From assembly GCA_004173235.1 (NCBI GenBank), contig SEAC01000010.1, forward strand, positions 1-61,279: a stretch of DNA of 61,279 bases, in the 5' to 3' direction. Below, in pieces: positions 49,247 through 58,100 of this stretch. Position 1 is the stretch's first letter. Each line of letters opens with the position of its first letter. Origin of the DNA: Chitinophagaceae bacterium (GTDB lineage: Bacteria; Bacteroidota; Bacteroidia; Chitinophagales; Chitinophagaceae). The notes beneath the pieces were generated by a model. It saw nothing but the letters and a program-made list of their open reading frames with translations, ran no database searches and had not been told where the DNA came from. The position numbers and the translations under genes are program-made.

Positions 49247-49395
49247 ACAAGAGAAAGAACGCAGATTCCGCAAGCGGAATACGCAGATTATTAAGATTTG
49301 TTATGATGGGCTGGCGCACGAAAAATCTGCGTTCATCATAAAAATCTTAATCAATCTGGAGCCTGCCCCGCCACAGCGGGTTCTTTCTCTCCGCC
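49247..49395. repeat. Inverted GAAAGAACGCAGAT / ATCTGCGTTC repeats
   Basis: AGAAAGAACGCAGATT, TACGCAGATTATTAAGATT and, in reverse, AATCTGCGTTC, AATCTTAATCAATCTG and GTTCTTTCTCT fill the spacer before rmuC. The outer AGAGAAAGAAC / GTTCTTTCTCT parts are complementary, so the whole 150 bp can fold back. No gene is present. Confidence 0.6.
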
Positions 49396-49428
49396 AAACA
49401 TGTGCAGATTCTATAATATCTTGCACGC

Positions 49429-50730
49429 ATGCTCGCCCTTTCCATTGCCTCCTGCGTCCTCAGCCTGCTGGCCGTAGTTCTACTGTTCGTATTCCGCAGC
49501 AAGCCCGCCACCGCGCCCGACTTCAACCAGCACTTCGACCGGCTGACGCAATTCCTACGCGCCGACTTCAAAGCATCGCGCGAAGAAGCCGCGCTGCTCG
49601 CCGGCCAGAATCGCCAGGAGCTGCTGGGGGCCCTGCAGCAATTCCGCACCGAGCTTTCGGGCACGCTCAACCACCTCACCGAACAGCAGCGCACCGCCCT
49701 CGAACGATCGCTTCGCAACTTCTCCGAACGCTTTGGCGAGAACGTGGAGAGCATGAAGGAACTGCAACGGATCAAGCTCGACGAGCTGCAGCAAAAACAG
49801 CAGCAGCTGATCGAAAGCACGGAGAAAAAGCTGGAGCAGATGCGCGAAACGGTGGAAGAGAAATTGCAAAAAACACTCAATGAGCGCATCGGTCATTCGT
49901 TTGAACTGGTAAGCAGGCAACTCGAAAGCGTTCAGAAAGGATTGGGTGAAATGCAGACACTGGCGCAGGACGTTGGCGGACTGAAGAAAGTACTGAGCAA
50001 CGTGAAGATGCGCGGCGGCTTCGGCGAAGTGCAGCTTCATATGCTGCTCGAAAATATCCTCGCTCCGGAACAATACGAAGCCAACGTGGCTACGAAGAAA
50101 GGTTCTGCCGAGCGCGTTGAATTCGCCGTGAAGTTTCCCAACCGCGAGGCCGACCGCGACTACGTGTGGCTTCCCATTGACGCGAAGTTTCCGAAGGATG
50201 CCTATGAACACCTGCAGGTGGCCTACGATGCGGGCGAACCTGCAGCCGTCGAGGCGGCGCAGAAAAACCTTGAAACGGTGATCAGGCGGATGGCAAAAGA
50301 CATCTGCGAGAAATACATCGACGCACCCAACACCACCAACTTCGGCATCCTCTTTCTTCCCTTCGAAGGACTCTTTGCCGAGGTGGTGCGCAAGGCATCG
50401 CTGCTCGAGGAGTTGCAGCGCGATTGCCACGTGGTGGTTACCGGCCCCACAACGCTGGCGGTGATCCTCAACTCTTTGCAAATGGGCTTTCGCACCCTTG
50501 CGATTCAACAACGCAGCTCGGAAGTATGGCAGGTGCTTGGGGCCGTCAAGAAAGAATTCAACCAGTTTGGCGCACTGCTCGATAAGGCGCAAACGCACAT
50601 CCAGACCGGCCTCAACCAGCTCGACGACGTTGTGGGCAAGCGCACGCGCGCCATCCAACGCAAGCTGAAAGGAGTGGAGTTGCTGCAGGATGAAGCGCAG
50701 CCCGCGATCGAAGCAGAGGATGAAGAATAA
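49429..50730 (+). CDS. rmuC: DNA recombination protein RmuC homologue
   Basis: 433 residues. One N-terminal membrane helix (ALSIASCVLSLLAVVLLFVF), a long coiled coil (about 30-165, with QQKQQQLIESTEKKLEQMRE), then the RmuC nuclease-like domain: MRGGFGEVQLHMLLENIL, FAVKFPNREADRDYVWLPIDAKFPKDAYEHL, FGILFLPFEGLFAEV and GPTTLAVILNSLQMGF. RmuC limits DNA inversions and has a PD-(D/E)xK-like core. The ATG lies 4 nt after a weak -7 match (TATCTTGC). The rhomboid gene follows after 15 bp. Confidence 0.95.
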   Translation: MLALSIASCVLSLLAVVLLFVFRSKPATAPDFNQHFDRLTQFLRADFKASREEAALLAGQNRQELLGALQQFRTELSGTLNHLTEQQRTALERSLRNFSERFGENVESMKELQRIKLDELQQKQQQLIESTEKKLEQMRETVEEKLQKTLNERIGHSFELVSRQLESVQKGLGEMQTLAQDVGGLKKVLSNVKMRGGFGEVQLHMLLENILAPEQYEANVATKKGSAERVEFAVKFPNREADRDYVWLPIDAKFPKDAYEHLQVAYDAGEPAAVEAAQKNLETVIRRMAKDICEKYIDAPNTTNFGILFLPFEGLFAEVVRKASLLEELQRDCHVVVTGPTTLAVILNSLQMGFRTLAIQQRSSEVWQVLGAVKKEFNQFGALLDKAQTHIQTGLNQLDDVVGKRTRAIQRKLKGVELLQDEAQPAIEAEDEE

Positions 50731-50745
50731 GCGTATTTTCCATCC

Positions 50746-51744
50746 ATGAGCGGCGTCGCGCACAGCAATCCCGAAATCGCAATCAAAAGGCATCTTGCTC
50801 TGGCTTACGGCGCTTTCCTGCACGCAGGCTGGGCGCCGCAATGGGCGGGTCCGAATCGCCTGGTGGGCACGTCGCGCTTCCTGGGAAAGAACCCGGTGGA
50901 CCTGATCATTTTCGATACGGACGGCGCGACGTATTCCATCGAAGTTTGCCTGCCCGATGGCAAGCCGGGCAACGAAGGGATGACCCGCGGCCGCACCGAA
51001 GAATTCAAACCAGCGATGACCTTCGTGACGGGTTCGGCAACGGAGCCCGACCTCGAAAAATGGGCGGCCGCCGTGGCGCGCCTTGCTGCCTCCACCGATC
51101 TCATTTTGAGCGAGCACAAAGCCGAAGAAGAAAACCTCGATGCTGCAATGCCTTATGCGGGCGAAGGTCTATTTGCCACCTGCACGTTGATCAGTATAAA
51201 TACGGTCGTCTTCATCGTGATGGCCATTGCCGGCGTAGGAGTTTTTGATGCCGACGTGGAAAAGCTGGTGGATTGGGGCGCCAACTGGCGACCTTACACC
51301 GAAGACGGGCAGTGGTGGCGCCTCATTACCTGTTACTTTCTCCACGCAGGCGTGTTCCACCTGCTTCTTAACATGATCACGCTGCTGCAGGTAGGCGTGT
51401 ATCTCGAGCCGATCATTGGCCGCTGGCGCCTGCTGATGCTCTACTTCGTGAGTGGCCTTGGGGCAAGCATTGCGAGCCTTTATTTTCACAGCGAGCCCGT
51501 GGTAATCGTGGGTGCTTCCGGTGCCGTCTTCGGTTTTTTCGGATGCTTCATCGTGCTGCTGCTGTCGAAAGTGCTTCCACCCACCTGGCGCAAATCGCTC
51601 CTCCTCACCATGGGCGTGCTGGTTGTGCTCAACCTGCTCAACGGGTTGAAAGAAGGCATCGACAACGCAGCGCACATCGGCGGGCTACTTACCGGCGCGG
51701 CTGCGGGACTATTGATACGTCGCCGCTACGAGTCCAACCCGTAG
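50746..51744 (+). CDS. Rhomboid intramembrane serine protease with extra N-terminal domain
   Basis: 332 residues. The rhomboid core starts near 145: the first helix, then WWRLITCYFLHAGVFHLLLNM (His and Asn of the oxyanion site), the nucleophile Ser in GASGAVFG, and the catalytic His in DNAAHIGGLLTG. Before it lies a soluble domain of about 135 residues (HLALAYGAFLHAGW, DLIIFDTDGATYSIEVC, EEFKPAMTFVTGS) with alpha/beta character that I cannot name. The 3' end overlaps the convergent transpeptidase gene by 19 bp. Substrates unknown. Confidence 0.93.
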   Translation: MSGVAHSNPEIAIKRHLALAYGAFLHAGWAPQWAGPNRLVGTSRFLGKNPVDLIIFDTDGATYSIEVCLPDGKPGNEGMTRGRTEEFKPAMTFVTGSATEPDLEKWAAAVARLAASTDLILSEHKAEEENLDAAMPYAGEGLFATCTLISINTVVFIVMAIAGVGVFDADVEKLVDWGANWRPYTEDGQWWRLITCYFLHAGVFHLLLNMITLLQVGVYLEPIIGRWRLLMLYFVSGLGASIASLYFHSEPVVIVGASGAVFGFFGCFIVLLLSKVLPPTWRKSLLLTMGVLVVLNLLNGLKEGIDNAAHIGGLLTGAAAGLLIRRRYESNP

Positions 51745-52832
51745 ATGTCTTCGCAAAAATGCACGAGCCCCGCGTCATCCACCCAGGCGGTGAGGTAGGT
51801 GAGCGATACGGGCACTTTGCCCGGAAGATCCACTCGTTGTTCTTTACCCGAGTTCATGGTAGCCTTGATCTTTGCAGGCGTCCACGATGGATTGTCGCGC
51901 AGCAGGTATTCCGCAAGCTTTGCAGGTTCCGCCAGCCGGATGCAACCGTGGCTGAACGCGCGCTTGCGCAGGCTGAACAGCGACTTCGCGGGTGTATCGT
52001 GAAAGTAAATGTTGTGGTCGTTAGGGAAAACGAATTTGACGCGACCAAGTGAGTTGCCAGCGCCCGGCAGCTGTCGGATCTTGGGCAGTCCACCTTCTTC
52101 GCCTTCCATCACATAGTTGTTGCGCCACAGGTAGTCGTGCGACCCACGCATTTTCGGGAGGATCTCTTTTTTGACAATGCTCGGCGGCACATTCCATGAA
52201 GGACTAAAAACGAGGTAGGTCATTTCATCGGTGAAAAGCACCGTTTTGTTCGACTCCGAGCCCACCACCACGTTCATATCGAACACGAGTTTATCGCCTT
52301 CATACACGTGCAGTTTAAATTCCGGAATGTTGGCCACGAGTTGCGTTCCGCCCGATGGAGGGGGGAGCTTTTCCACGCGGGCAAGATTTACTTCGAGCTG
52401 GGTGATGCGCTTGCTCAGTGGCACGTTCAGTTCTTTAAGCAGCGCGGCATCTACCACACCATTCGGATCGAATCCAAAACGCTGCTGCACGCGCTTGACG
52501 GCTTCGGTGAGCTCGCGCGTAAACAGTGCGGAGTTATCTTCTGAACCGAAGTCGCCGGATGCGCGAAGCCGCGCTTTGATCTGCACCACGGCGGGGTCGT
52601 TCACGTCTTGCTGGTAAAACTTGCGCGTGCCCTTGATGGCCGACCAACCGCCGTTGGCAGCGATGGCGCGATAACGTTCGAGCGCGGTTTGCAGGCGCGG
52701 GAGTTGCGGATGCGGCGCGCCTGCGAAGGCCATCGGTGCGAGAAAAAGCAGGAGGATGAGCAGGAGCCAGCCGATGTGGCGGCGGGGTACCACGCGCTTG
52801 AAGCGCCTGCGGCGAGGGGTCGTTGTTTTCAT
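51726..52832 (-). CDS. L,D-transpeptidase with peptidoglycan-binding domain (YcbB-like)
   Basis: 368 residues. A basic start and one membrane segment (HIGWLLLILLLFLAPMAFAG) export it. A peptidoglycan-binding helix bundle follows (about 85-135; ALFTRELTEAVKRVQQRFGFDPNG), then the YkuD domain: LVANIPEFKLHVYEGDKLVFDMNVVVG, SPSWNVPPSIVKKE, and the catalytic FSHGCIRLAEPAKLAEYLL with nucleophile Cys. The domain order matches YcbB/LdtD-type enzymes that make 3-3 wall cross-links. It differs in type from the enzyme at 36.8 kb. Confidence 0.94.
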   Translation of the reverse strand: MKTTTPRRRRFKRVVPRRHIGWLLLILLLFLAPMAFAGAPHPQLPRLQTALERYRAIAANGGWSAIKGTRKFYQQDVNDPAVVQIKARLRASGDFGSEDNSALFTRELTEAVKRVQQRFGFDPNGVVDAALLKELNVPLSKRITQLEVNLARVEKLPPPSGGTQLVANIPEFKLHVYEGDKLVFDMNVVVGSESNKTVLFTDEMTYLVFSPSWNVPPSIVKKEILPKMRGSHDYLWRNNYVMEGEEGGLPKIRQLPGAGNSLGRVKFVFPNDHNIYFHDTPAKSLFSLRKRAFSHGCIRLAEPAKLAEYLLRDNPSWTPAKIKATMNSGKEQRVDLPGKVPVSLTYLTAWVDDAGLVHFCEDIYGLDS

Positions 52833-53138
52833 ACTACACAGGTTTCAATCGTCCACCAACGAAGGGGGTCAATGCCCCTGTGGCAAGAGTTGGGCCGGAA
52901 AAACGGGAAGAGATACTGACGGTCCCAAATCCACACCCAGCGCAGCCTCTACCCCATATGGGGGATGCGGTTGCTAAAGGAATTAGTAAAAAAGGCCCGA
53001 AAATTACCGTATTTATACGGTTGTTTGAAGCTGCTAATTAGATTTCCTTTGTTCCGGAAACAGACCGTATAGCTCGGCCCGGGGTCGCGCCAAAACCAAC
53101 TGAGGACTTTCTTTTTATCCGACCAACGTTTTTTAGGT
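52833..53138. other. Gene-poor spacer with palindrome and 14-mer motif
   Basis: It holds a perfect 12-bp palindrome CCCCATATGGGG (52952-52963), part of TACCCCATATGGGGGA, and the motif CCGTATTTATACGG at 53007. A 28-codon minimal frame (52961-53041, MGDAVAKGISKKGPK onwards) is possible but unsupported. Confidence 0.4.
53007..53020 (+). other. CCGTATTTATACGG near-palindrome, copy 3 (intergenic)
   Basis: The only intergenic copy, in the context ACCGTATTTATACGGTT. Confidence 0.6.
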
Positions 53139-53172
53139 AAAGCCGCCAGCTCACGAGCTGGCGGCTTTTTTT
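53139..53172 (+). terminator. Strong terminator without an obvious upstream gene
   Basis: AAAGCCGCCAGCTC 53139-53152 pairs with GAGCTGGCGGCTTT 53155-53168, then more T. The only plus-strand DNA before it is the 300-bp spacer, since the transpeptidase gene runs the other way. Confidence 0.8.
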
Positions 53173-53250
53173 GCCCTCTCGGGAGGTTGGCCGTAGCGCG
53201 GCGTGCCGGTCGATGGCCCGATTCTTTTGATGATGTGTTAAATATTTTCC

Positions 53251-53655
53251 ATGAAATTCATCTTTACCCGCGTGATGCTGGTCGTACTCAGCCTTGGTCT
53301 TCTGTTGTCCGATGCAACCGCATCGCTGTCCGTGCCCCCCAACGGCGAGCCTGATGCTGCGAAGGTGCGTTCGGCCCTCAGCGAATTCACACACCTCAAA
53401 GGCAAAGAGCGCCGTGCCCGCTTGCGAGCCGTTAAATCGGAGGTGCGCCAGTTCAAGGCCGACAAGCGCGCCGGCCGCGAGCCCAAAGCAGAAAAGGTAG
53501 TGCAGGTGATCTGCGCCATCCTGCTGCCACCGCTCGGTGTTTACCTGCACGAAGGCACCATCAACACCCGCTTCTGGATTTGCCTGCTGCTGACGCTTCT
53601 CCTGTACATCCCCGGCCTGATCTATGCGCTGGTGATCATCCTCGGCGACAAATAA
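53251..53655 (+). CDS. YqaE/Pmp3 family membrane protein
   Basis: 134 residues. A signal peptide or first helix (VMLVVLSLGLLLSDATA) is followed by a basic helical region (HLKGKERRARLRAVKSEVRQF) and the Pmp3 domain at about 88-130: VQVICAILLPPLGVYLHEG, FWICLLLTLLLYIPGLIYAL. Plain YqaE proteins have only the last part, about 55 residues; the extended N-terminus is the usual Bacteroidota form. Pmp3 proteins are linked to membrane potential and salt stress. A terminator follows 45 bp after the stop. Confidence 0.9.
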   Translation: MKFIFTRVMLVVLSLGLLLSDATASLSVPPNGEPDAAKVRSALSEFTHLKGKERRARLRAVKSEVRQFKADKRAGREPKAEKVVQVICAILLPPLGVYLHEGTINTRFWICLLLTLLLYIPGLIYALVIILGDK

Positions 53656-53698
53656 TTCGGTGTAACCCGGCTGTGACAGCCAGGGCTGCAAAAAGTGG

Positions 53699-53728
53699 AC
53701 GGAGGCCCTCGGGCCTCCGTTGTTATTT
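53699..53728 (+). terminator. Intrinsic terminator of the YqaE gene
   Basis: ACGGAGGCCC 53699-53708 pairs with GGGCCTCCGT 53711-53720, followed by TGTTATTTT. Confidence 0.85.
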
Positions 53729-53837
53729 TGGAGGCGGAAGCATAATGGAAGTTAGAAGAGCGCGGTCAGCAAAAAACAATGGGAAAAAACCCATTTTTTC
53801 CTGTTGTTTTTCCCAAGGCAGGGGCGGCGTGTCCGGC

Positions 53838-53845
53838 TACCTTTG
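53838..53845 (+). promoter_or_regulatory. -7 element TACCTTTG of pepE
   Basis: Exact TAnnTTTG. It lies downstream of the ATG at 53779 and 17 nt before the ATG at 53863, so it decides the pepE start. Confidence 0.6.
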
Positions 53846-53862
53846 ATTCAAACAACCTTTCC

Positions 53863-54594
53863 ATGCTTCACCAAATCCTTGCCCTCAGCTCCTCCCGCGT
53901 TGGCGGAGGCGGCTACCTCGAAGCGGCCCTTCCGCTTATTCGCGAAGTGCTTGGCGACGAGCCACGAACCATTGCCTTTCTGCCCTTTGCGGCCGTGGGC
54001 ATTTCCGATGAAGCGTACGGCGACCGCGTTCGTGCGGCGCTCGAGGGGCTGCCCTACAAAGTGGAGGTACACTCGCCGGAGAACGCCCGCACGCTGCTTT
54101 CCAGCTGCGACGCCATTATGGTAGGGGGCGGCAACACCTTTAAGCTGCTTTCGGAGCTCTACCGCAACAACCTCATTGACCGCATCCGTAACCGCGTGCT
54201 GCAAGGCATTCCGTATATCGGATGGAGCGCCGGCTCCAACGTGATCGGGCGCAGCATCTGCACCACCAACGATATGCCCATCGTGCAGCCCGACAGCTTC
54301 CTGGCGCTCCGCCTCATCAACTTCCAGATCAACCCGCACTATCATAATATACAGGTGCCCGGGTTTCATGGAGAAACCCGCGACGACCGCCTGACGGAGT
54401 TTTGCCAGCTCAACCCGGGCATACCTGTGCTGGCGCTCCCGGAGGGAACGGCACTGCACCTGTATGGGGAAGAATTGCGCTACCGCGGCAACGTGCCCGG
54501 GTACCTCTTCACGGGCGGGCCGGGGCGCAACGAGGTGCAGCGCGAGGAACTGGCACCCGGCACTGACCTGGGACCTAGAATTTATGGGGATTAA
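53863..54594 (+). CDS. pepE: Dipeptidase E (peptidase family S51)
   Basis: 243 residues from the ATG at 53863; an upstream ATG at 53779 precedes the promoter and adds residues unlike the family. The enzyme cuts Asp-X dipeptides. Family S51 marks: IMVGGGNTFKLL near 86-97, the nucleophile elbow GWSAGSNV with Ser122, the Asp of TNDMPI (137) and FQINPHYHN with His159. These fit the Ser-His-Asp set of the family. Ends LGPRIYGD. Its stop overlaps that of the next convergent gene by 4 bp. Confidence 0.95.
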   Translation: MLHQILALSSSRVGGGGYLEAALPLIREVLGDEPRTIAFLPFAAVGISDEAYGDRVRAALEGLPYKVEVHSPENARTLLSSCDAIMVGGGNTFKLLSELYRNNLIDRIRNRVLQGIPYIGWSAGSNVIGRSICTTNDMPIVQPDSFLALRLINFQINPHYHNIQVPGFHGETRDDRLTEFCQLNPGIPVLALPEGTALHLYGEELRYRGNVPGYLFTGGPGRNEVQREELAPGTDLGPRIYGD

Positions 54595-54794
54595 GCGGGC
54601 AGCACCGGGCCGTAGCGCTCGTCGCCACGCTGGCGGCGGTCGGGGTACAGGATGTCGGGAGCTGTTTCGTAGCCTTCTTCGGCAATGGCCGTACGCATGC
54701 GGGTGACTTTACGATTCCGCGTAAGATATGCCAGCAGCAAGCCGGTAGTGGCGGCGGCAAGCAGGCCAATGGTGATAGTAATTGCGCGTTTCAT
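54591..54794 (-). CDS. Small single-span membrane protein
   Basis: 67 residues from the ATG at 54794: one membrane helix (ITITIGLLAAATTGLLLAYL) followed by a basic, then acidic tail (RKVTRMRTAIAEEGYETAPDILYPDRR). The AEEGYETAPDILYP part recurs in small Bacteroidota proteins to my memory. Its stop shares 4 bp with pepE. A hairpin (54830-54851) stands in its leader. Confidence 0.7.
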   Translation of the reverse strand: MKRAITITIGLLAAATTGLLLAYLTRNRKVTRMRTAIAEEGYETAPDILYPDRRQRGDERYGPVLPA

Positions 54795-54824
54795 CGGCGA
54801 CAGAAATGCAAAATACACGCCACG

Positions 54825-54855
54825 AAAAAAGGTTGAACGTAAGTCCAACCTCTTT
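54825..54855 (-). promoter_or_regulatory. Hairpin with T run in the leader of the small membrane protein gene
   Basis: AGGTTG 54830-54835 pairs with CAACCT 54846-54851, with AC/GT pairing inside and a GTAA loop; on the minus strand six T residues follow. It may be an attenuator or the terminator of an unseen small transcript from 54856-55090. No gene is seen in that stretch. Confidence 0.4.
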
Positions 54856-55099
54856 CTGAATAATGTACCCATTGCAGTTCTTTATAGGGCTCCCTGCGAA
54901 ATTTGACCACCTCGTTTGAATTTCCTGAAATGATCAGGAGGGGCCAGCAGCAGTAGGAGGAACCGCGTCCGCATTATTAGATTCGAAATGCGTGCCAGAA
55001 TCGCCCGCAGCACAGTTTCTCCGCCCATGGTAAGCGGGAAATTCATTTGTATTACATAATAAAATAATAATGAACCTCTGTAGTGCGGGAGGAAAGCGG

Positions 55100-55107
55100 G
55101 ATATTTG
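55100..55107 (+). promoter_or_regulatory. -7-like element GATATTTG of the type B T9SS operon
   Basis: Seven of eight matches to TAnnTTTG, 21 nt before the ATG at 55129. Confidence 0.45.
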
Positions 55108-55128
55108 TGCCCCCATTCCCAATCTAAC

Positions 55129-58100
55129 ATGCGAAAAGCACTCCTCTCGCTCGCCTTTGTGGCCGGATCATTCGTTGCCGGAGCACAAACATTGCCCGGA
55201 CTGATACTCAATGAAGTGTCGCAAGGCCCCAATGTCGGTGCCGGACAAAAAGAATATTTCGAATTCATTGTGGCCGGAACGCCCACCTGCACCGTCAACA
55301 CGCTTGACCTGCGTGGCTGGATCATCGACGACAACAACAACTGGGTTGCTGCGGGGCCCAGCACCGGTATTGCCACCGGCGCGATGCGTTTTGCCAATGT
55401 GGCCAACTGGGCCGCCGTTCCGTACGGATCGATCATCCTGGTTTACAACGACAACGACAAGAATACTTCCATCACGCTTGCGGACGATCCAACCGACGCC
55501 AACAACGACAAGGTGTACGTCATCCCGGCGAGCTCCACGATGTTCGAACGCAACACGGTCGCGCCCACGACGGCTTCCGGCTCCAACTTCGTTTATCCCA
55601 CCACCAACTGGGTGTCGGGAGGCGACTGGAATACGGTGGCCCTCCGCAACGCGGGTGACGCCATCATCATTGTGAAGCCGAGCGTCCGCAATACCGAATA
55701 CTTCTCGCTGGGTTACGCGATCGGATCGGGCAGCACGGCCACGGTTTGGGTTCCGGACATGGACAGCGATAGCGACCGCTTTCTCTCCGACGGTAACTAC
55801 AATCAGGCAAGCAGTTGGCTTCTTGGCGTGGCCACGGGTATTCCCGCAACCACCGCCGAAACACCGGGCGCAGGCAACACGGCTGCGAACGCGGCATGGA
55901 TCAACGGCATGCGCGGCCCCGCCACCGGCGTAACGGTAGACCCCATCAGCAGCACCAATGGCAGCACGCTTTGCGTGGGCGGCACCACTACCCTCAGCAG
56001 CACCACCGCCGGCGGCACCTGGAGCAGCGCCAACAACGCAGTGGTTTCCGTGAACGCCACCACGGGTGTAGCAACCGGTGTAACTGCAGGCGGCCCGGTT
56101 ACCATTACTTATACGGTCACCAGCGGCGGATGCACCGGCACGGCCACCTATGCCATCACGGTGGTAGCGGCCGCCAATGCCGGCACTCTCAGCGGAGGCC
56201 CGTCGGTCTGCACCGGCGCCACTACAACTTTTACTACCAACGGAACCGCCGGCGGCACCTGGTCGAGCAGCAACCCTGCTGTGGCCACCATCAACCCGGC
56301 TACCGGAGTGGCCACGGGCGTAACCGCCGGCAACGTCACCATTACCTACACGGTGGGATCGGGCGCCTGCGCCACAAGCGCAACGGCTCCGCTCCAGGTG
56401 GCTGCAGCACCCGTTCTTCCCGCCATCAGTGGTAACCCGAATATTTGTCTCGGAGGCACCCGCACCTACACCAACGGCTTTGCGGGCGGCAGCTGGAGCT
56501 CGTCCACCCCGGCCAACGTCAGCATCGATCCCGCCACAGGCGTGGCAACGGGCATGGCAGTAGGTTCGAGCGTGCTCACCTACACCGCTTCCAACGGCGG
56601 ATGCACATCGACCGTGACCTATAACGTACAAACGGTTGCCCTTCCGTCGGCAGGAACGCTCAACGTTCCCGCCACCCTTTGCGTGGGCAGCACCGCTACC
56701 TTTACATCAACGGTTGCCGGCGGTGCCTGGAGCGCCAGCCCGTCCGGACTTCTTACCGTTAACGCAACTACCGGCGCGGCAACAGCTGACAATGCAGGCA
56801 ACGCTACGGTTACGTATACGGTCACCGACGTCAACGGTTGCGCAGGCACCGCCACTGCGCCGGTCGCCATCAGCGCTGCGCCCGTGCTGCAGCCTACTAC
56901 GGGACCTTCGAGTGTGTGCGTTGGAGCAACGATCCAGCTCACCAATCCTTTTCAACCGAACGGTGCCGGCACCTGGTCGGCTACCCCTGCCGGCCTCGTA
57001 ACACTTACACCCACGCTACCCGCGGGCGGCCCGCACATTGTTAACGTTACAGCGCTTGCACCGGGCGTAGCCACCATCACGCTCACGGCCGGATCAGGCG
57101 GCTGCACTTCTTCAGTGCCGTTCGTGCTTACCATCAACGCGGTTCCCGTCGTTGCTCCCGTGCTCGGTGCTACCAACCTTTGCTCGGGCGCCACGGTGAC
57201 GGTAACCAATGCGACACCCGGCGGCACCTGGAGCAGCAGCAACCCTGCAGCGGCCACAGTGAATCCCACCACAGGCGTTGTCACCGGCGTTGCCACCGGC
57301 ACTGCCGACATCATTTATACCGTGACGGGTGTGGGTGGATGCACCGGCACCAACCGGGCAACCATCAACGTGCAAACCACGCCTAACCCCGGCGCCAACA
57401 ACGGTCCGGCAACGCTTTGCATCGGCGCAACGGCAACCTTCACGAATGCGCTGGCCGGCGGCACCTGGAGCAGCAGCAACACGGCCATCGCCAGCATCAA
57501 CGCATCTACAGGTGTGGTAACGGGCGTGGCTGCGGGCGGACCCGTGACGATCACCTACACGGTTACCACCAACGGTTGCACCGGCACATCCAACTCCACG
57601 CTCAATGTAAACGCGGCTCCTTCCATTGCGCCCATCGCCAACTTCCCGCTGTGCACAGGCGCCGGCACCACGCTTACACCGAGCGTAGCAGGAGGCACCT
57701 GGAGCAGCGCCAATACATCGGTAGCCACGGTTACCAATGCAGGGGTTGTAACCGGCACCGGAACGGGCAGCGCCATCCTAACCTACACCGTCACCAATGG
57801 CGGATGCACCGCAACGCGCAACGTAACGGTAACAGTAACGACAATGAATGCGCAGCTCAATGCCAGCGCCACCACCATCAGCGCAGGCCAAAGCGTAACG
57901 CTCACACCGGCGTTCTCGGGAACCGGGCCTTTCACCATCAGCGCCTGGACGCCGGCTCCGCTCTTTCCCAACCAGGCAGCCGCCACGCAAACAGCCACTC
58001 CGGTTGCCACCACTACGTTCAGCGTTACGGGTAGCGATGCCAATGGCTGCACGGCAACGGGCACGGTAACGGTAGTGGTGAATCCGCTGGTAACCGACGA

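Noticed and set aside
53779..53862. Upstream ATG of pepE
   Set aside because: It precedes an exact -7 box, and the extra 28 residues do not fit family S51.
54860..55090. SRP RNA or other known small RNA in the spacer before the type B operon
   Set aside because: A CAGG-AGCAGC-like stretch is there but the spacing and GGAA tetraloop of SRP RNA are missing.
55168..56631. 487-codon minus-strand frame opposite the type B cargo gene
   Set aside because: Antisense of repeat DNA; composition is Gly/Ala/Arg/His-rich and its ends do not match any promoter or terminator.
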